NCBI GenBank assembly: GCA_023381555.1
Contig: JAMCRV010000013.1
Location: forward strand, 1 to 39,054
Direction of reading: 5' to 3'
Source: Chloroflexota bacterium
GTDB lineage: Bacteria > Chloroflexota > UBA4733
DNA length: 39,054 nucleotides
In this document: one piece after another, positions 11,515-20,784 of the stretch
Layout of the letters: each line of letters begins with the position of its first letter
Position numbering within the stretch: the first letter of the stretch is position 1
The notes under the pieces: model-generated
Database searches by the model: none
What the model was told of the DNA's origin: nothing
What the model saw: only the letters and a program-made list of their open reading frames with translations
Translations under genes and position numbers: made by a program

Positions 11515-14456
11515 CCTTGCTCCTCCCCCAACTTGGTTGCTTCATAGATTCTCATTCGAAGCAGCATGCCAATCATCACAGGCAGCGCCAAAATGAGCAT
11601 GATTGCCAGAACCGTGTACAGCTTGAATACCTGATCCCACGGCGTATGCACCAGGAAAGGAGGAACGTTGGCGTGGCTGTCCAGATCGATGTGCAAGAAC
11701 GGGATGAACAAAGAGCTTGCATAGCGCCCGATAACCGTACCGAGACCCACGCCCAGGAATATGAGGAAGAGTTGCTCGAAGCCCAGCATAGCTACCAAGC
11801 CCCATACCGATAGACCGATTGCCCGCATGATGCCGAACTGCTGCATTCGCCGTTGATAACTCAGGAAAGAATAGAGTAAGAAGCCCATTACCGTAAGCAA
11901 CGTCGCCACCAGGAAGCCCACGGTCAGCGTTCCAAAGAGTCCAGTGGTCTCGGGAAGACTCCGCGCTTTGAAGATCTCCGACTGTGTATCCGTAACTTCA
12001 TAGATAGGATACTCTGGCAGGTTTGCAAGCTCATTGCGCACCATTGTCGGCGATGCACCTGGAGCGAGCTTGAGCAGCACCGTCCACGGCTGCTGACCCT
12101 CTATGCCCAGGACGTAGTCAATATTGACAAGGAAGAAGTCGCCATCTTGGGGGTAGACCGTAGGCCAGACGTTGACGGTCCCCTTCAGCACGAGAGGAAT
12201 AGTCGTGACCGGAGTAGTGTTTCCCCCGACGGTGACGAGGATCGTCTGTCCTGGACTCAGATGATTCTTACTCATGAAGGAGCTGCTTACGACGACAGCA
12301 TCATCTTCAGACCGGAGCATCGATAGGACGTCATTTTCGGTCTCGGGAGCATTAAGGCCATGCCGGTACCAACCATAGGAGGCGTACGTGTACGGGTCGA
12401 TCGCCACCAGCTTTACCGTGCCGCTCGAATGGCCAGCCGTAGTGACGACGGTTGCTTTGGAATCCACCAACATCCGTGTGGCTCCCAGGATCCCTTTCAG
12501 GCCCTGATAGCGCTGAATGGGCTCCATATTCCACACCTGATGCACCTGGTCATACTCCCCCCGCTCCAAGAACGTGAGGTCGGCGCCATTCTGGTAGTAG
12601 AGATGATCAGAGACGTTCTGATCCAGCGTCTGCGCCATAGAAGCGCTGAAAATACCCAGACTCATCGTTAGGGTGACCAGCAACACGAGACGCGTGTACT
12701 GGCTTGGCGTCCGGCTGATCTGGCGAAAAGCCAGGAGCATCCAGAGCGGAGCGACCCGGTGGCTCAGTCGGGCAACAGCCTCCGAGAGAATCGGAAACAC
12801 GCGCATACCAACAAGTGCAAGGGCAAACATGAAGAAGGCAGGTACCAGCAACAACACAGGATCCTGGACGGCGGTGCCGCTCTGGCTGATCGCTAGCAGC
12901 GACCCATTCTGTTGCAGCAGCTTGTAGCCATATATGGCCACACCAAGAACGGCAAAATCGAGGAAGTAGCGCTGCCAGAATGGCTTTCGCGAACTGCGCG
13001 CGACTTCAGCCTTGTAACTGATGATCGTATAGCGTGCCGCTGCTGCCGCAGGAAGCAACAGGGCAAAGAATGAGAGTCCGACAGCTGCGAGCACATAACG
13101 ATATGTGTCGGATGAAAGCCGGACGGGAAGTAGTCCCCTATTCACGAAGACGAGGAACGTGTAGGTGAATCCGATGAACTGCGCTACCAGACCACCTATT
13201 AGCGGCCCGAGAATAAGGGCGATGGCGCCAAAAAAACCTCCCTCCACAACGTAGATGCCGAGAACTTGAATGTTACTGGCGCCACGGCTCTTCAGTACCG
13301 CGATTTCGTTTCGCTGGCGGTCGACCAGCATCGTCGAAGCGAGCAGAATATAGTAGAGCACGATGGCGAGTGTGGGAACGGACAGCGCGAACAAGAGGAT
13401 CTTGAGGAAGTACGAATCTGTCTCGAATTGCTCGAGCACTTTGACTGGCGAGATATCGAGAGTAACCCCGCTCATCAACGAGGACGCCGTTGCGGTTAGC
13501 TGCTGTGAGCCGCTAATCACCTGAGCAGCATTAGTAGAATGAATATCGTGCTGGTTGAAGATAAAGAACCAGTAGTATTCATACTCGGCATTCGGGTTTA
13601 CTTTAAGGACACCATTGAAATAGTTCTGTTCTGGTACAAGAACGTAGTCATTAAATGTGTCTGGGCGGTAGAACCAGTAAGGCTCATTGGGATTCTTTGG
13701 TCGCCAGGTGCCGACAATACGAACCTTGATCGGGACCGCTTGGAAAGCGCCTTGATTCGCAAAGGTCACTACATCGCCCACATTGATCAAATACTTTTCG
13801 GCTCCAGCCTGAGTCATGAGCCCTTCAACGTTGTGCTGGCTATCGAATACGTGGTCAGGGAATTTGCCCTGGGTAATCACAATGTGTTGCTGCAGGTCGC
13901 TGAGGAAGCCGATAGCGAGATAGTTCTTGAACTGGTTGCCATTCGCTACTGTCCGTTGCCCGAGAGCATACACAGGGAGCTTGTCGGTTGCTCCGTAGCG
14001 CACCCCTTGTTGCAAGGGAAGATCCACGGTACTCGGGCCATTCTTCTCCAGGTAGTTGTTCGCTGCCCAGTATTGCGACACCGGCGGTGGAGGTGTCGCG
14101 TTGCTTGGCGTTGAATTGGGACTGTTTGAATTGAAAACCCAGTGAAAGAGCAGGCTTGCCGGTGGCTGAGCTTGATCAGTCTGACTCTGCAAGCTCTCAT
14201 GGAGCAGCTTCTCCGAGATGCCGTCAGCGTACAGTGGAATAGCGGACACGAGCGCTACACTGATCACGAGGCCTAGGGTGGTTGCTGCGACAAGACGAGC
14301 GTTCGCGCGGGCACGCTCAAGCACCATGACCAGTACGGAGGCAGCGTTACCGAAAATCCCCACGCCCAGCAACGCCAAGAGCCTACCGGCCGTGCGGATC
14401 CCCGTATGCAGGAGCGCTCCCGACCGTTGGGGGAAGGTGCCGCTACGGACTCCCAA
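11511..14456 (-). CDS. FtsX-like ABC transporter permease (long form); start uncertain (TTG 14456 or ATG near 14327)
   Basis: N-terminal TM then large extracytoplasmic domain; internal TM clusters with DRQRNEIAVLKSRGASNIQVLGIYVVEG and C-terminal YQRRMQQFGIMRAIGLSVWGLVAM, characteristic of duplicated FtsX/MacB permeases. Confidence 0.88.
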   Translation of the reverse strand: MGVRSGTFPQRSGALLHTGIRTAGRLLALLGVGIFGNAASVLVMVLERARANARLVAATTLGLVISVALVSAIPLYADGISEKLLHESLQSQTDQAQPPASLLFHWVFNSNSPNSTPSNATPPPPVSQYWAANNYLEKNGPSTVDLPLQQGVRYGATDKLPVYALGQRTVANGNQFKNYLAIGFLSDLQQHIVITQGKFPDHVFDSQHNVEGLMTQAGAEKYLINVGDVVTFANQGAFQAVPIKVRIVGTWRPKNPNEPYWFYRPDTFNDYVLVPEQNYFNGVLKVNPNAEYEYYWFFIFNQHDIHSTNAAQVISGSQQLTATASSLMSGVTLDISPVKVLEQFETDSYFLKILLFALSVPTLAIVLYYILLASTMLVDRQRNEIAVLKSRGASNIQVLGIYVVEGGFFGAIALILGPLIGGLVAQFIGFTYTFLVFVNRGLLPVRLSSDTYRYVLAAVGLSFFALLLPAAAAARYTIISYKAEVARSSRKPFWQRYFLDFAVLGVAIYGYKLLQQNGSLLAISQSGTAVQDPVLLLVPAFFMFALALVGMRVFPILSEAVARLSHRVAPLWMLLAFRQISRTPSQYTRLVLLVTLTMSLGIFSASMAQTLDQNVSDHLYYQNGADLTFLERGEYDQVHQVWNMEPIQRYQGLKGILGATRMLVDSKATVVTTAGHSSGTVKLVAIDPYTYASYGWYRHGLNAPETENDVLSMLRSEDDAVVVSSSFMSKNHLSPGQTILVTVGGNTTPVTTIPLVLKGTVNVWPTVYPQDGDFFLVNIDYVLGIEGQQPWTVLLKLAPGASPTMVRNELANLPEYPIYEVTDTQSEIFKARSLPETTGLFGTLTVGFLVATLLTVMGFLLYSFLSYQRRMQQFGIMRAIGLSVWGLVAMLGFEQLFLIFLGVGLGTVIGRYASSLFIPFLHIDLDSHANVPPFLVHTPWDQVFKLYTVLAIMLILALPVMIGMLLRMRIYEATKLGEEQG

Positions 14457-14557
14457 GCGGAGCTCCCGTCAGGAGAAGGACACCTACAGTGGCGAACAAC
14501 CGAAGAGACCGATCGCACAGCCAGCAAGCTGGGATGAGAATCGTACGGCAGGTCGCT

Positions 14558-16645
14558 CTAAATGTTGCGTGCAAAGACACGCTGCCCTTCTTTGAGACCG
14601 GAGACCACTTCCGTCTCTTGGTCATTTTGGACGCCGATCTGAATGTCCACCGGTTGCTGCCTGCCACCTTCATCGAGCAACACGAAGGTCCGGCCATTGA
14701 TGGTGTTGACAGCACCCGTCGGGATGAGCAGAACGTTGTCTTTTCGCTGAATAACGATCGTGACGCTGGCCAGCTGACCAATCTCAGCTCCTGGTCCCGG
14801 CCACTGCGGCATGATACGTGGTGATTGGTCTATAGCCGTTCCTGGAGGAGGCGTGGAACTCTGGCTCGATGAACCGGTCTGATCGGGCGAGCTTGACGAG
14901 CTTGTCGAGGCAGCGCTGACTGTGGGTAGAGCGGAGACTGCCCCTTCGAACTTCTTTCCGGGGAAGATACTCATCGTGATTGTAGCCTTCTGTCCGACCG
15001 CGACCTGAGTGAGCTGAGACTGCGGCACACTCACCGCCAGCTCGAGCTGAGTCGGATTCGCCACGGTGATCACTGCTGTATATGCCGCCACCTGATCACC
15101 CGGCTGACCCTGAGCCGCCACGACGATTCCATTGAACGGAGCGACGAGCTCCATCTGATCGAGTTCGTCGTTGTCTTGAGCGAGCTGTAACTGTGCTTGG
15201 TCGACCTTCTTCTGATAGATCTGCAGGCTAATGCTGTTCGTATTACCTTGGGCGACTTGTTGCTGTGCCTTCTCGAGCTGGGCCTGCGCGACCGTGATTC
15301 CCGCCGTTGCCTGGGCCACACTATCGTTCTGTTCCCGGACGACATTGGGGGAAGGATTGGTCAGGCTGTTATACGCAACCTGGGCCGACTCCAATCCAGC
15401 ACGGGCGCTGGCTACGGCCTGTTGAGCCTGAGCAATCTGGGCGGACGTAGGTGTGAGCGCCGCCTGACTGGCCCTTGCCTGCGCTAGCGCAGCTTGAGCT
15501 GCTTGGACGGCCGCCTGCGCCTGAGCAATATCAGTCGGGGTGGCCCTGGCCACTACCTGCTCATAGGTTACCTGCGCCGCTGTCAGTTGAGCCTGCGCCT
15601 CTTGGAACGTTGCGCTGGCTTGCTGGGCATCCGTCGGCAAGACCGTATTCAAGGTGGCGAGCGTCTGATTGGCCGCATCCAAATTTGTCTGGGCGGTATT
15701 GACCGCAGCATTCGCCGCCTTACAACTGGCAGCACTGGTGCTCTGTCCACACGCGGCGTCACGTTGTGTCTGAACGGCATAGAGCGCATTCTTGGCTTGC
15801 GTTACTGCAAGTTGAGCCTTTTGGACTTGAGCAGGGGTCGGGCCATTTTTGAAGGCCTGGTACTGTGCCTGCGCCGCATCGAAAGCAGCCTGGGCAGCCT
15901 GGAGCTTCGCCTTCGCAAGCGCTACATCCTGTGGCTGCGGTCCTGCTTCGAGCTGAGCCAGATGCTGTTGGGCTATTGTCAACCCAGCCTGAGCAGCTAT
16001 CACTGCCGCCTGTGCTCGCTGTGCGTCAGCAGGGTTTGGTCCCTGTTGGAGCTGTTGGAGCTGCAACGTTGCCGCGTTCAGCGTCGCCGTCGCTGCATCG
16101 ACTGCGGCCTTTGCCTTTGAGACATCGATGCTCGCTGGGTGCAGGAGACCATTGAGCTTGGCCCCGGCCGCATTGTAGCCAGCCTGAGCTGCGGCAAGAT
16201 TTGCCTCGGCCGCCTTGACATCGTCTTTGAGACCCAAGTTCGATGCTGAAAGGGCCGCCTGGGCCTGTTGGAGACTGAGTTTTGCAGCATCCGCAGCAGC
16301 CTGATCGCGCGCGATCTGCTTCCGGAGCGTCGACGTATCCAACGAGGACAGAACCTCGCCCTTTGTTACTTTGTCACCTACCTGCACGTTCATTGCCTGC
16401 AGGTTTCCTGGTACGCGGAAGTAGAGGTCTTGCTGTTGCACAGCGACGACGCGTCCCAGAGCCTTGATGCTGTCCACAATAGAGCCCCGCGTCACAGTGA
16501 AGGTAGGGCGAGGCGGGGGTATGGGTGTCGGTACAGGAGTTGGTGTGGGAGCGACACTCGCCACGATTGGATTCGCACATCCTGCCAGCAGAATGCTACC
16601 GGCGACTACGATCGCCGCTGCGCGCGCTATTCGGAGCCTCAACAC
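14558..16645 (-). CDS. HlyD/MacA-family efflux adaptor lipoprotein with extended Ala/Gln-rich helical repeat region
   Basis: Lipobox SILLAGC; LYFRVPGNLQAMNVQVGDKVTKGEVLSSLD (lipoyl/barrel half); long A/Q repeats; second half MELVAPFNGIVVAAQGQPGDQVAAYTAVITVANPTQLELAVSVPQSQL. Confidence 0.9.
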   Translation of the reverse strand: MLRLRIARAAAIVVAGSILLAGCANPIVASVAPTPTPVPTPIPPPRPTFTVTRGSIVDSIKALGRVVAVQQQDLYFRVPGNLQAMNVQVGDKVTKGEVLSSLDTSTLRKQIARDQAAADAAKLSLQQAQAALSASNLGLKDDVKAAEANLAAAQAGYNAAGAKLNGLLHPASIDVSKAKAAVDAATATLNAATLQLQQLQQGPNPADAQRAQAAVIAAQAGLTIAQQHLAQLEAGPQPQDVALAKAKLQAAQAAFDAAQAQYQAFKNGPTPAQVQKAQLAVTQAKNALYAVQTQRDAACGQSTSAASCKAANAAVNTAQTNLDAANQTLATLNTVLPTDAQQASATFQEAQAQLTAAQVTYEQVVARATPTDIAQAQAAVQAAQAALAQARASQAALTPTSAQIAQAQQAVASARAGLESAQVAYNSLTNPSPNVVREQNDSVAQATAGITVAQAQLEKAQQQVAQGNTNSISLQIYQKKVDQAQLQLAQDNDELDQMELVAPFNGIVVAAQGQPGDQVAAYTAVITVANPTQLELAVSVPQSQLTQVAVGQKATITMSIFPGKKFEGAVSALPTVSAASTSSSSSPDQTGSSSQSSTPPPGTAIDQSPRIMPQWPGPGAEIGQLASVTIVIQRKDNVLLIPTGAVNTINGRTFVLLDEGGRQQPVDIQIGVQNDQETEVVSGLKEGQRVFARNI

Positions 16646-16699
16646 AGCCTAATTACACTCTGGTTTCGATCTACAGACTCGACTTCAGCGAGCATACAA

Positions 16700-16715
16700 T
16701 TCGGAATATTCTGAA
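16700..16715. promoter_or_regulatory. Candidate operator dyad upstream of the adaptor gene: ttcggaatattctgaa
   Basis: TTC-g-GAATATTC-t-GAA, an 8-bp perfect core palindrome with flanking TTC/GAA arms, in the 74-bp gap between the a/b-hydrolase stop (16720) and the adaptor start (16645). Confidence 0.3.
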
Positions 16716-16719
16716 GCTA

Positions 16720-17547
16720 TCACTCCAGAAAACTCCCGTCAATCCTTTCCGCTAGCGTCTTAACCAATCCTATACATGTCAGGAACGAACGTAGTGCCGC
16801 GCAGAACTGCTCCGGCGCCTCCAGATTGCTCAGGTGCCCAGCACGCTTGAGCTCGACCATCTTCCCCCGTGGAGAGATGCGCGCCATAGCCGCCACAACT
16901 GGTGGCGGCGTGACGGCATCATCGTGCCCGGCGATGAACAGACTTGGGTAATGCAACTGTGAAAGCACTTGCGTACGATCAGGTCGCTGTTCCATGCCAC
17001 GTAAGGCCCCAACCGCTCCAGACACAGAGGTATCGAGAATCATGTCGCGTACCCAGTGCTTCAGATCCTCTGCTGCTGAGGCAGAGACGAGTCGCGGCAG
17101 CTGTGCCGGCACGAGACCCGGCACGCCGTTTCTCAAGACAAGCTCACACTGAGCACGCCGTACCTCTCGCACCTCCTCTGAATCAGGCTCAGCTTTCGTG
17201 CTGGCCAGAACCAGCCCCTGAAGCCGCTGTGGCGCCAGCTCCGCCAGAGCCAGCGCTGCATATCCGCCCATCGACAGCCCCACCACGACCGCTCGCTGCA
17301 CGCCCACAGCGTCGAGCACTGCCAGCGCATCACCGGCCATCATCTCCATCGGATAGGGATCAGGCGCCGAATCCGACTCACCGAATCCACGCCAATCAAG
17401 GGTAAGACAGCGAGCAATACTTTTCAGATACTCTACCTGAGGGCGCCACATGTGCCGGTTCAAGGGAAAAGCGTGGAGGAAGAGCAGCACCGGGCCAGTG
17501 CCAACGTCGTCGCAGACTAACCGCGTCGCTCCCCGATGAACGATCAT
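16720..17547 (-). CDS. Alpha/beta-hydrolase fold protein
   Basis: VLLFLHAFPLNRHMWRPQ, LDWRGFGESD, AVVVGLSMGGYAALALAELAPQ (nucleophile elbow GLSMGG), AGHDDAVTPP, AGHLSNLEAPE. Confidence 0.92.
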   Translation of the reverse strand: MIVHRGATRLVCDDVGTGPVLLFLHAFPLNRHMWRPQVEYLKSIARCLTLDWRGFGESDSAPDPYPMEMMAGDALAVLDAVGVQRAVVVGLSMGGYAALALAELAPQRLQGLVLASTKAEPDSEEVREVRRAQCELVLRNGVPGLVPAQLPRLVSASAAEDLKHWVRDMILDTSVSGAVGALRGMEQRPDRTQVLSQLHYPSLFIAGHDDAVTPPPVVAAMARISPRGKMVELKRAGHLSNLEAPEQFCAALRSFLTCIGLVKTLAERIDGSFLE

Positions 17548-17649
17548 CTCATCTTCCCTACTCTCCAACTCTGGGAGGGATAGAATCCCCCCGGAAAGAG
17601 CGCTACACCGTGTGCGCAATCAGTGGACATTGCGACAGAGCTCAAGAGC

Positions 17650-18807
17650 TCAAGCTTCTTGCAAAGCACGTTCATAAACTTCCTCGAGCCGGTCGATGAT
17701 GTGCGGCCACGTGAAGAGGCGGCTGATAGCCGCTGTCCCTCTCGCAGAGAGCAGTCCGGCCAGGCGCGAATCCCCTAACACTCTCCCAATCGCGTGTGCC
17801 AGCGCCGTCGCATCACCCGGCTTCACAAGCAAACCTCCACCTGTCGCCGCAACAACACTTCGCACTCCCGGAATGTCGCTAGCGACCACCGGCGTCCCAC
17901 TCGCGAGCGACTCCAACAGCACGACACCAAACGCTTCTCCGCGTGTCACCGACGGCAGAACCGTCACGTCAGCAGCTCGATAGAACACTGGGAGGTCCCT
18001 GTCCTCAACGCTATCTGCAAACGTCACACGCGCAGCGATATCAAGCTCCTGTGCCGCAGTGCGATACGCTGGCAGCAGGTTCCCTCGCCCGACGATGACG
18101 AGCCGGGTCTCGGGCTGTGCGAGAAGCCGGACCGCCTCCAAGAGCACCCGGACACCCTTGAAGAAATGAGCACAGTCGAGCGCCCCTACAAACAGAACGA
18201 TGCGCTCATAAGTGCTCCATCCGAGGGCGGCTCGCTGCTCGGCGCGGTCCCGCATGGGATGAAAGCGCTCGGTGTCGACTCCAAGTGGAAGAGGGATCAC
18301 ACGACTGCTCTGCCGCGATAGCATCGGTGCAAGCCGGCTAGATGCCGCGTAGTCTGCTGAGGTAGGCATGATAACTCTGGCTCTGTGGAGAATAGCTCGA
18401 CCCATGGTCGCGTGATGTGCCAGTACGATCACGTTGGTGATACCAGGCAAGGCAACGTCCTGGTGATAGGTGACGACGTACGGGATATGCCGCATCACTG
18501 CTCCCAACCAGGCACAATCCCCACCTCCGTAGAACGGGTAGTGAAGGTGGAGAAGGTCAGGCTTATCCATCCATAGCTGCTGGAGGATGAGTGCTGCATT
18601 CCCATAGACAAGCTGGGGGGCGAAGCGCACTACCCGCGGCGTCTCACACTCGATGACAGTATGACCAGAGTAAGCAACGGTGTAGACAGCGACGTCATGG
18701 CCACGATGCATGAGCACGGTAGCCTGCTCGCGACAAACCCTCCCAGTACCACCGTAGTAGGGCGGATATGTCGCCGTGACGTGCGCGATCTTCAAGCTCG
18801 CCTCCAT
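17650..18807 (-). CDS. Family 4 glycosyltransferase (GT-B)
   Basis: MEASLKIAHVTATYPPYYGGTGRV ... PLGVDTERFHP ... VLFVGAL ... VTVLPSVTRGEAFGVVLLESLASGTPVVASDIPGV. Confidence 0.92.
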   Translation of the reverse strand: MEASLKIAHVTATYPPYYGGTGRVCREQATVLMHRGHDVAVYTVAYSGHTVIECETPRVVRFAPQLVYGNAALILQQLWMDKPDLLHLHYPFYGGGDCAWLGAVMRHIPYVVTYHQDVALPGITNVIVLAHHATMGRAILHRARVIMPTSADYAASSRLAPMLSRQSSRVIPLPLGVDTERFHPMRDRAEQRAALGWSTYERIVLFVGALDCAHFFKGVRVLLEAVRLLAQPETRLVIVGRGNLLPAYRTAAQELDIAARVTFADSVEDRDLPVFYRAADVTVLPSVTRGEAFGVVLLESLASGTPVVASDIPGVRSVVAATGGGLLVKPGDATALAHAIGRVLGDSRLAGLLSARGTAAISRLFTWPHIIDRLEEVYERALQEA

Positions 18808-19859
18808 AGCGCCATCATCCGCGCCAGTACGTAGGGAATGGCAAAGAACGGTGTCAACATAACCTCGCCAGCAATACCGGCAGTCTTGCCCAGTTGCTGA
18901 CGCAGTAGCACGTGGGGAGAAAGAAGCCTGAGCAATGCCGCATCGCCCACAATTCGAGTGGCAGCAATCTGTGCCCTCTGTTCGAGCACGTGGTGCCGTA
19001 CTTGCCACACGTGCAGATAACTTCCAAGCTTGGCACGCAAGAATGTTGGACCCCGAAGAGCAGAATACACAAGAGCGCTAAGGTCTGCCAGTATCAAGCC
19101 GGGGAGTAGGGTGAACAGCAAACCCCGCGAATAGTGCTTGAAGAGCAGCTTCCAGCGGTTCGCTTCAAGCTCCCCCAGCTTGAAAGGGGTGAAATTCCAA
19201 CGATAGTCGTGCATCGCGATGGCATCCGCAACGCACCAGCACGTCCCACCTTGCTCAATAGCACGTAGTGAGAGATCGGTATCCTCAAGGTACATAAAGA
19301 AGCTCTTATCAAAGCCACCGAGTGCTTGGAAATCTGCTTTGCGGGCAGCAAAGGCGGCCCCTGATACTGCTGGGACGAGATGCCATCCAACGTCGCGTAA
19401 CGACCGGCCAAGCCCCCTGCAATAGGTCAAGAAGGCGTACGTCACGTGATTACCTTGGGTGTTGATGAGACCATTGGGCAAAAGGAGCGTTGGAGTCGCC
19501 AGTGAGAGAGGCGGCAGTGAGTCTAGAGCTCGTGCGAGCTTCTGCAGGCAGTCCGGCTGCACAACGACGTCAGGGTTGACAAAGAAGAGGAAATCTCCAG
19601 AGGCGCATTCGGCCCCCAGATTGTTCCCACCTCCGTAGCCCAGATTCTGACCTGATGACACCAGTTTGACCCGGGACCACTGGTTGGTGAGAGAAAGCAA
19701 GTCAAGATCGCCGCAATTGTCGACGACGATGATCTCGTCATCGCCGGTGAGTGCACGGTCCAGAGCCGCAAGGCACGCCTTAAGCTGTTCTAGGCTCCGC
19801 CAGAAGACAACAACAGCCGACCAGCGCCCTGTCACTCTCTCAGGGCTGACGAAGGTCAT
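18792..19859 (-). CDS. Family 2 glycosyltransferase, rhamnosyltransferase-like
   Basis: DEIIVVDNCGD, NLGYGGGNNLGAECASGDFLFFVNPDVVVQPDCL, SGAAFAARKADFQALGGFDKSFFMYLEDTDLSLRA. Confidence 0.92.
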   Translation of the reverse strand: MTFVSPERVTGRWSAVVVFWRSLEQLKACLAALDRALTGDDEIIVVDNCGDLDLLSLTNQWSRVKLVSSGQNLGYGGGNNLGAECASGDFLFFVNPDVVVQPDCLQKLARALDSLPPLSLATPTLLLPNGLINTQGNHVTYAFLTYCRGLGRSLRDVGWHLVPAVSGAAFAARKADFQALGGFDKSFFMYLEDTDLSLRAIEQGGTCWCVADAIAMHDYRWNFTPFKLGELEANRWKLLFKHYSRGLLFTLLPGLILADLSALVYSALRGPTFLRAKLGSYLHVWQVRHHVLEQRAQIAATRIVGDAALLRLLSPHVLLRQQLGKTAGIAGEVMLTPFFAIPYVLARMMALWRRA

Positions 19860-20784
19860 CGATCATCACCCTCAATGCGTGCAGAATGATGCCAACGAGG
19901 GCAAAGAATACCCCAACGATGATGAGCGCCATACTTAATATGGCAAAGCCAACCGCCAGCTGTTCGTTGAGTGCATAGGTGGCCGTGACCTTCACACCCA
20001 AGATCAAGCCGATGATGATGAGTGACGTACCGACCACGCCAAACAGGTAGAGCGGCCGGCGCCGCTCCAGTTGATCGAGGAGCGAGTGCACGATCTGAGT
20101 GCCGTGGCGCACCGGGCTCCGCTTCGCGGGTTCGGCATACACTACGTGAATGGGCACCTCAGTGACTCGTAGGCCCGCTTGATATGCAATGAACTGCATT
20201 TCAGACTCCACAGCGAAGTGTGTGCTCCGAAAGCGCATCTTCTTGATCGCCGCCCGCGAAAAGGCGCGGAAACCGCTCTGAGAGTCAGAAATGGCCACTC
20301 CCGAAGCGACATTGGTCAGCGTGGTGAGGGCATGCTGGCCGAACTGCCGATACGTAGGGATGCGACTCTGCACCCCAGAGAAACGAGTACCCACGACCAT
20401 GTCGGCTTCGTCCCGAAGCACAGGCCCGACGACCTGCGGAATGTCGGCTGGATTATGCTGGCCATCTCCGTCAATAAGTACTAAGCAATCGACTCCTGCT
20501 TCCTCCGCCCAGCGAAATGAGGTGGCGATGCCTGCAGCCTTTCCACGATTACGCTCATGGCGGATGACCGTCGCCCCTGCGGCTTCCGCCACTTCGGCCG
20601 TACGATCCCGAGAGCCATCATCCACAACGACCACGATGCCGGCCACTTTCTTAGCTTTCAGCACCACAGAGCCGATAAACCGATCCTCGTTGTACGAGGG
20701 AATCGCAACTGCCACCACGCCCCGTGGAGGCTCGCCTTCAGGTGACGAAGCGGCATCAGCAGATACAGACATTGTGTCGATCAC
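19840..20784 (-). CDS. DPM1-like family 2 glycosyltransferase with C-terminal TM segments (polyprenyl-phosphate sugar synthase-like)
   Basis: AIPSYNEDRFIGSVVLKAK, VVVDDGSRDRTAEVAEAAGA, VLIDGDGQHNPADIP, GTRFSGVQSRIPTYRQFGQ; two hydrophobic C-terminal segments. Confidence 0.9.
   Translation of the reverse strand: MIDTMSVSADAASSPEGEPPRGVVAVAIPSYNEDRFIGSVVLKAKKVAGIVVVVDDGSRDRTAEVAEAAGATVIRHERNRGKAAGIATSFRWAEEAGVDCLVLIDGDGQHNPADIPQVVGPVLRDEADMVVGTRFSGVQSRIPTYRQFGQHALTTLTNVASGVAISDSQSGFRAFSRAAIKKMRFRSTHFAVESEMQFIAYQAGLRVTEVPIHVVYAEPAKRSPVRHGTQIVHSLLDQLERRRPLYLFGVVGTSLIIIGLILGVKVTATYALNEQLAVGFAILSMALIIVGVFFALVGIILHALRVMIDDLRQP

Noticed and set aside
13539-14114. 191-aa plus-strand ORF opposite the FtsX permease
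   Set aside because: Antisense to a clearly coding permease. The sequence has no recognisable family; typical shadow ORF of a high-GC coding frame.
15494-16120. 208-aa Leu/Arg/Ser-rich plus-strand ORF
   Set aside because: Complement of the Ala/Gln-rich repeat region of the adaptor gene; low-complexity shadow frame.
17600-17617. Possible hairpin gcgctacaccgtgtgcgc between the GT4 gene and the a/b-hydrolase gene
   Set aside because: Bulged short stem without a T-run; not enough to call a terminator.
17638-17653. Tandem gagctcaa x2
   Set aside because: Only two 8-bp units at the 3' end of the GT4 gene; within chance expectation.
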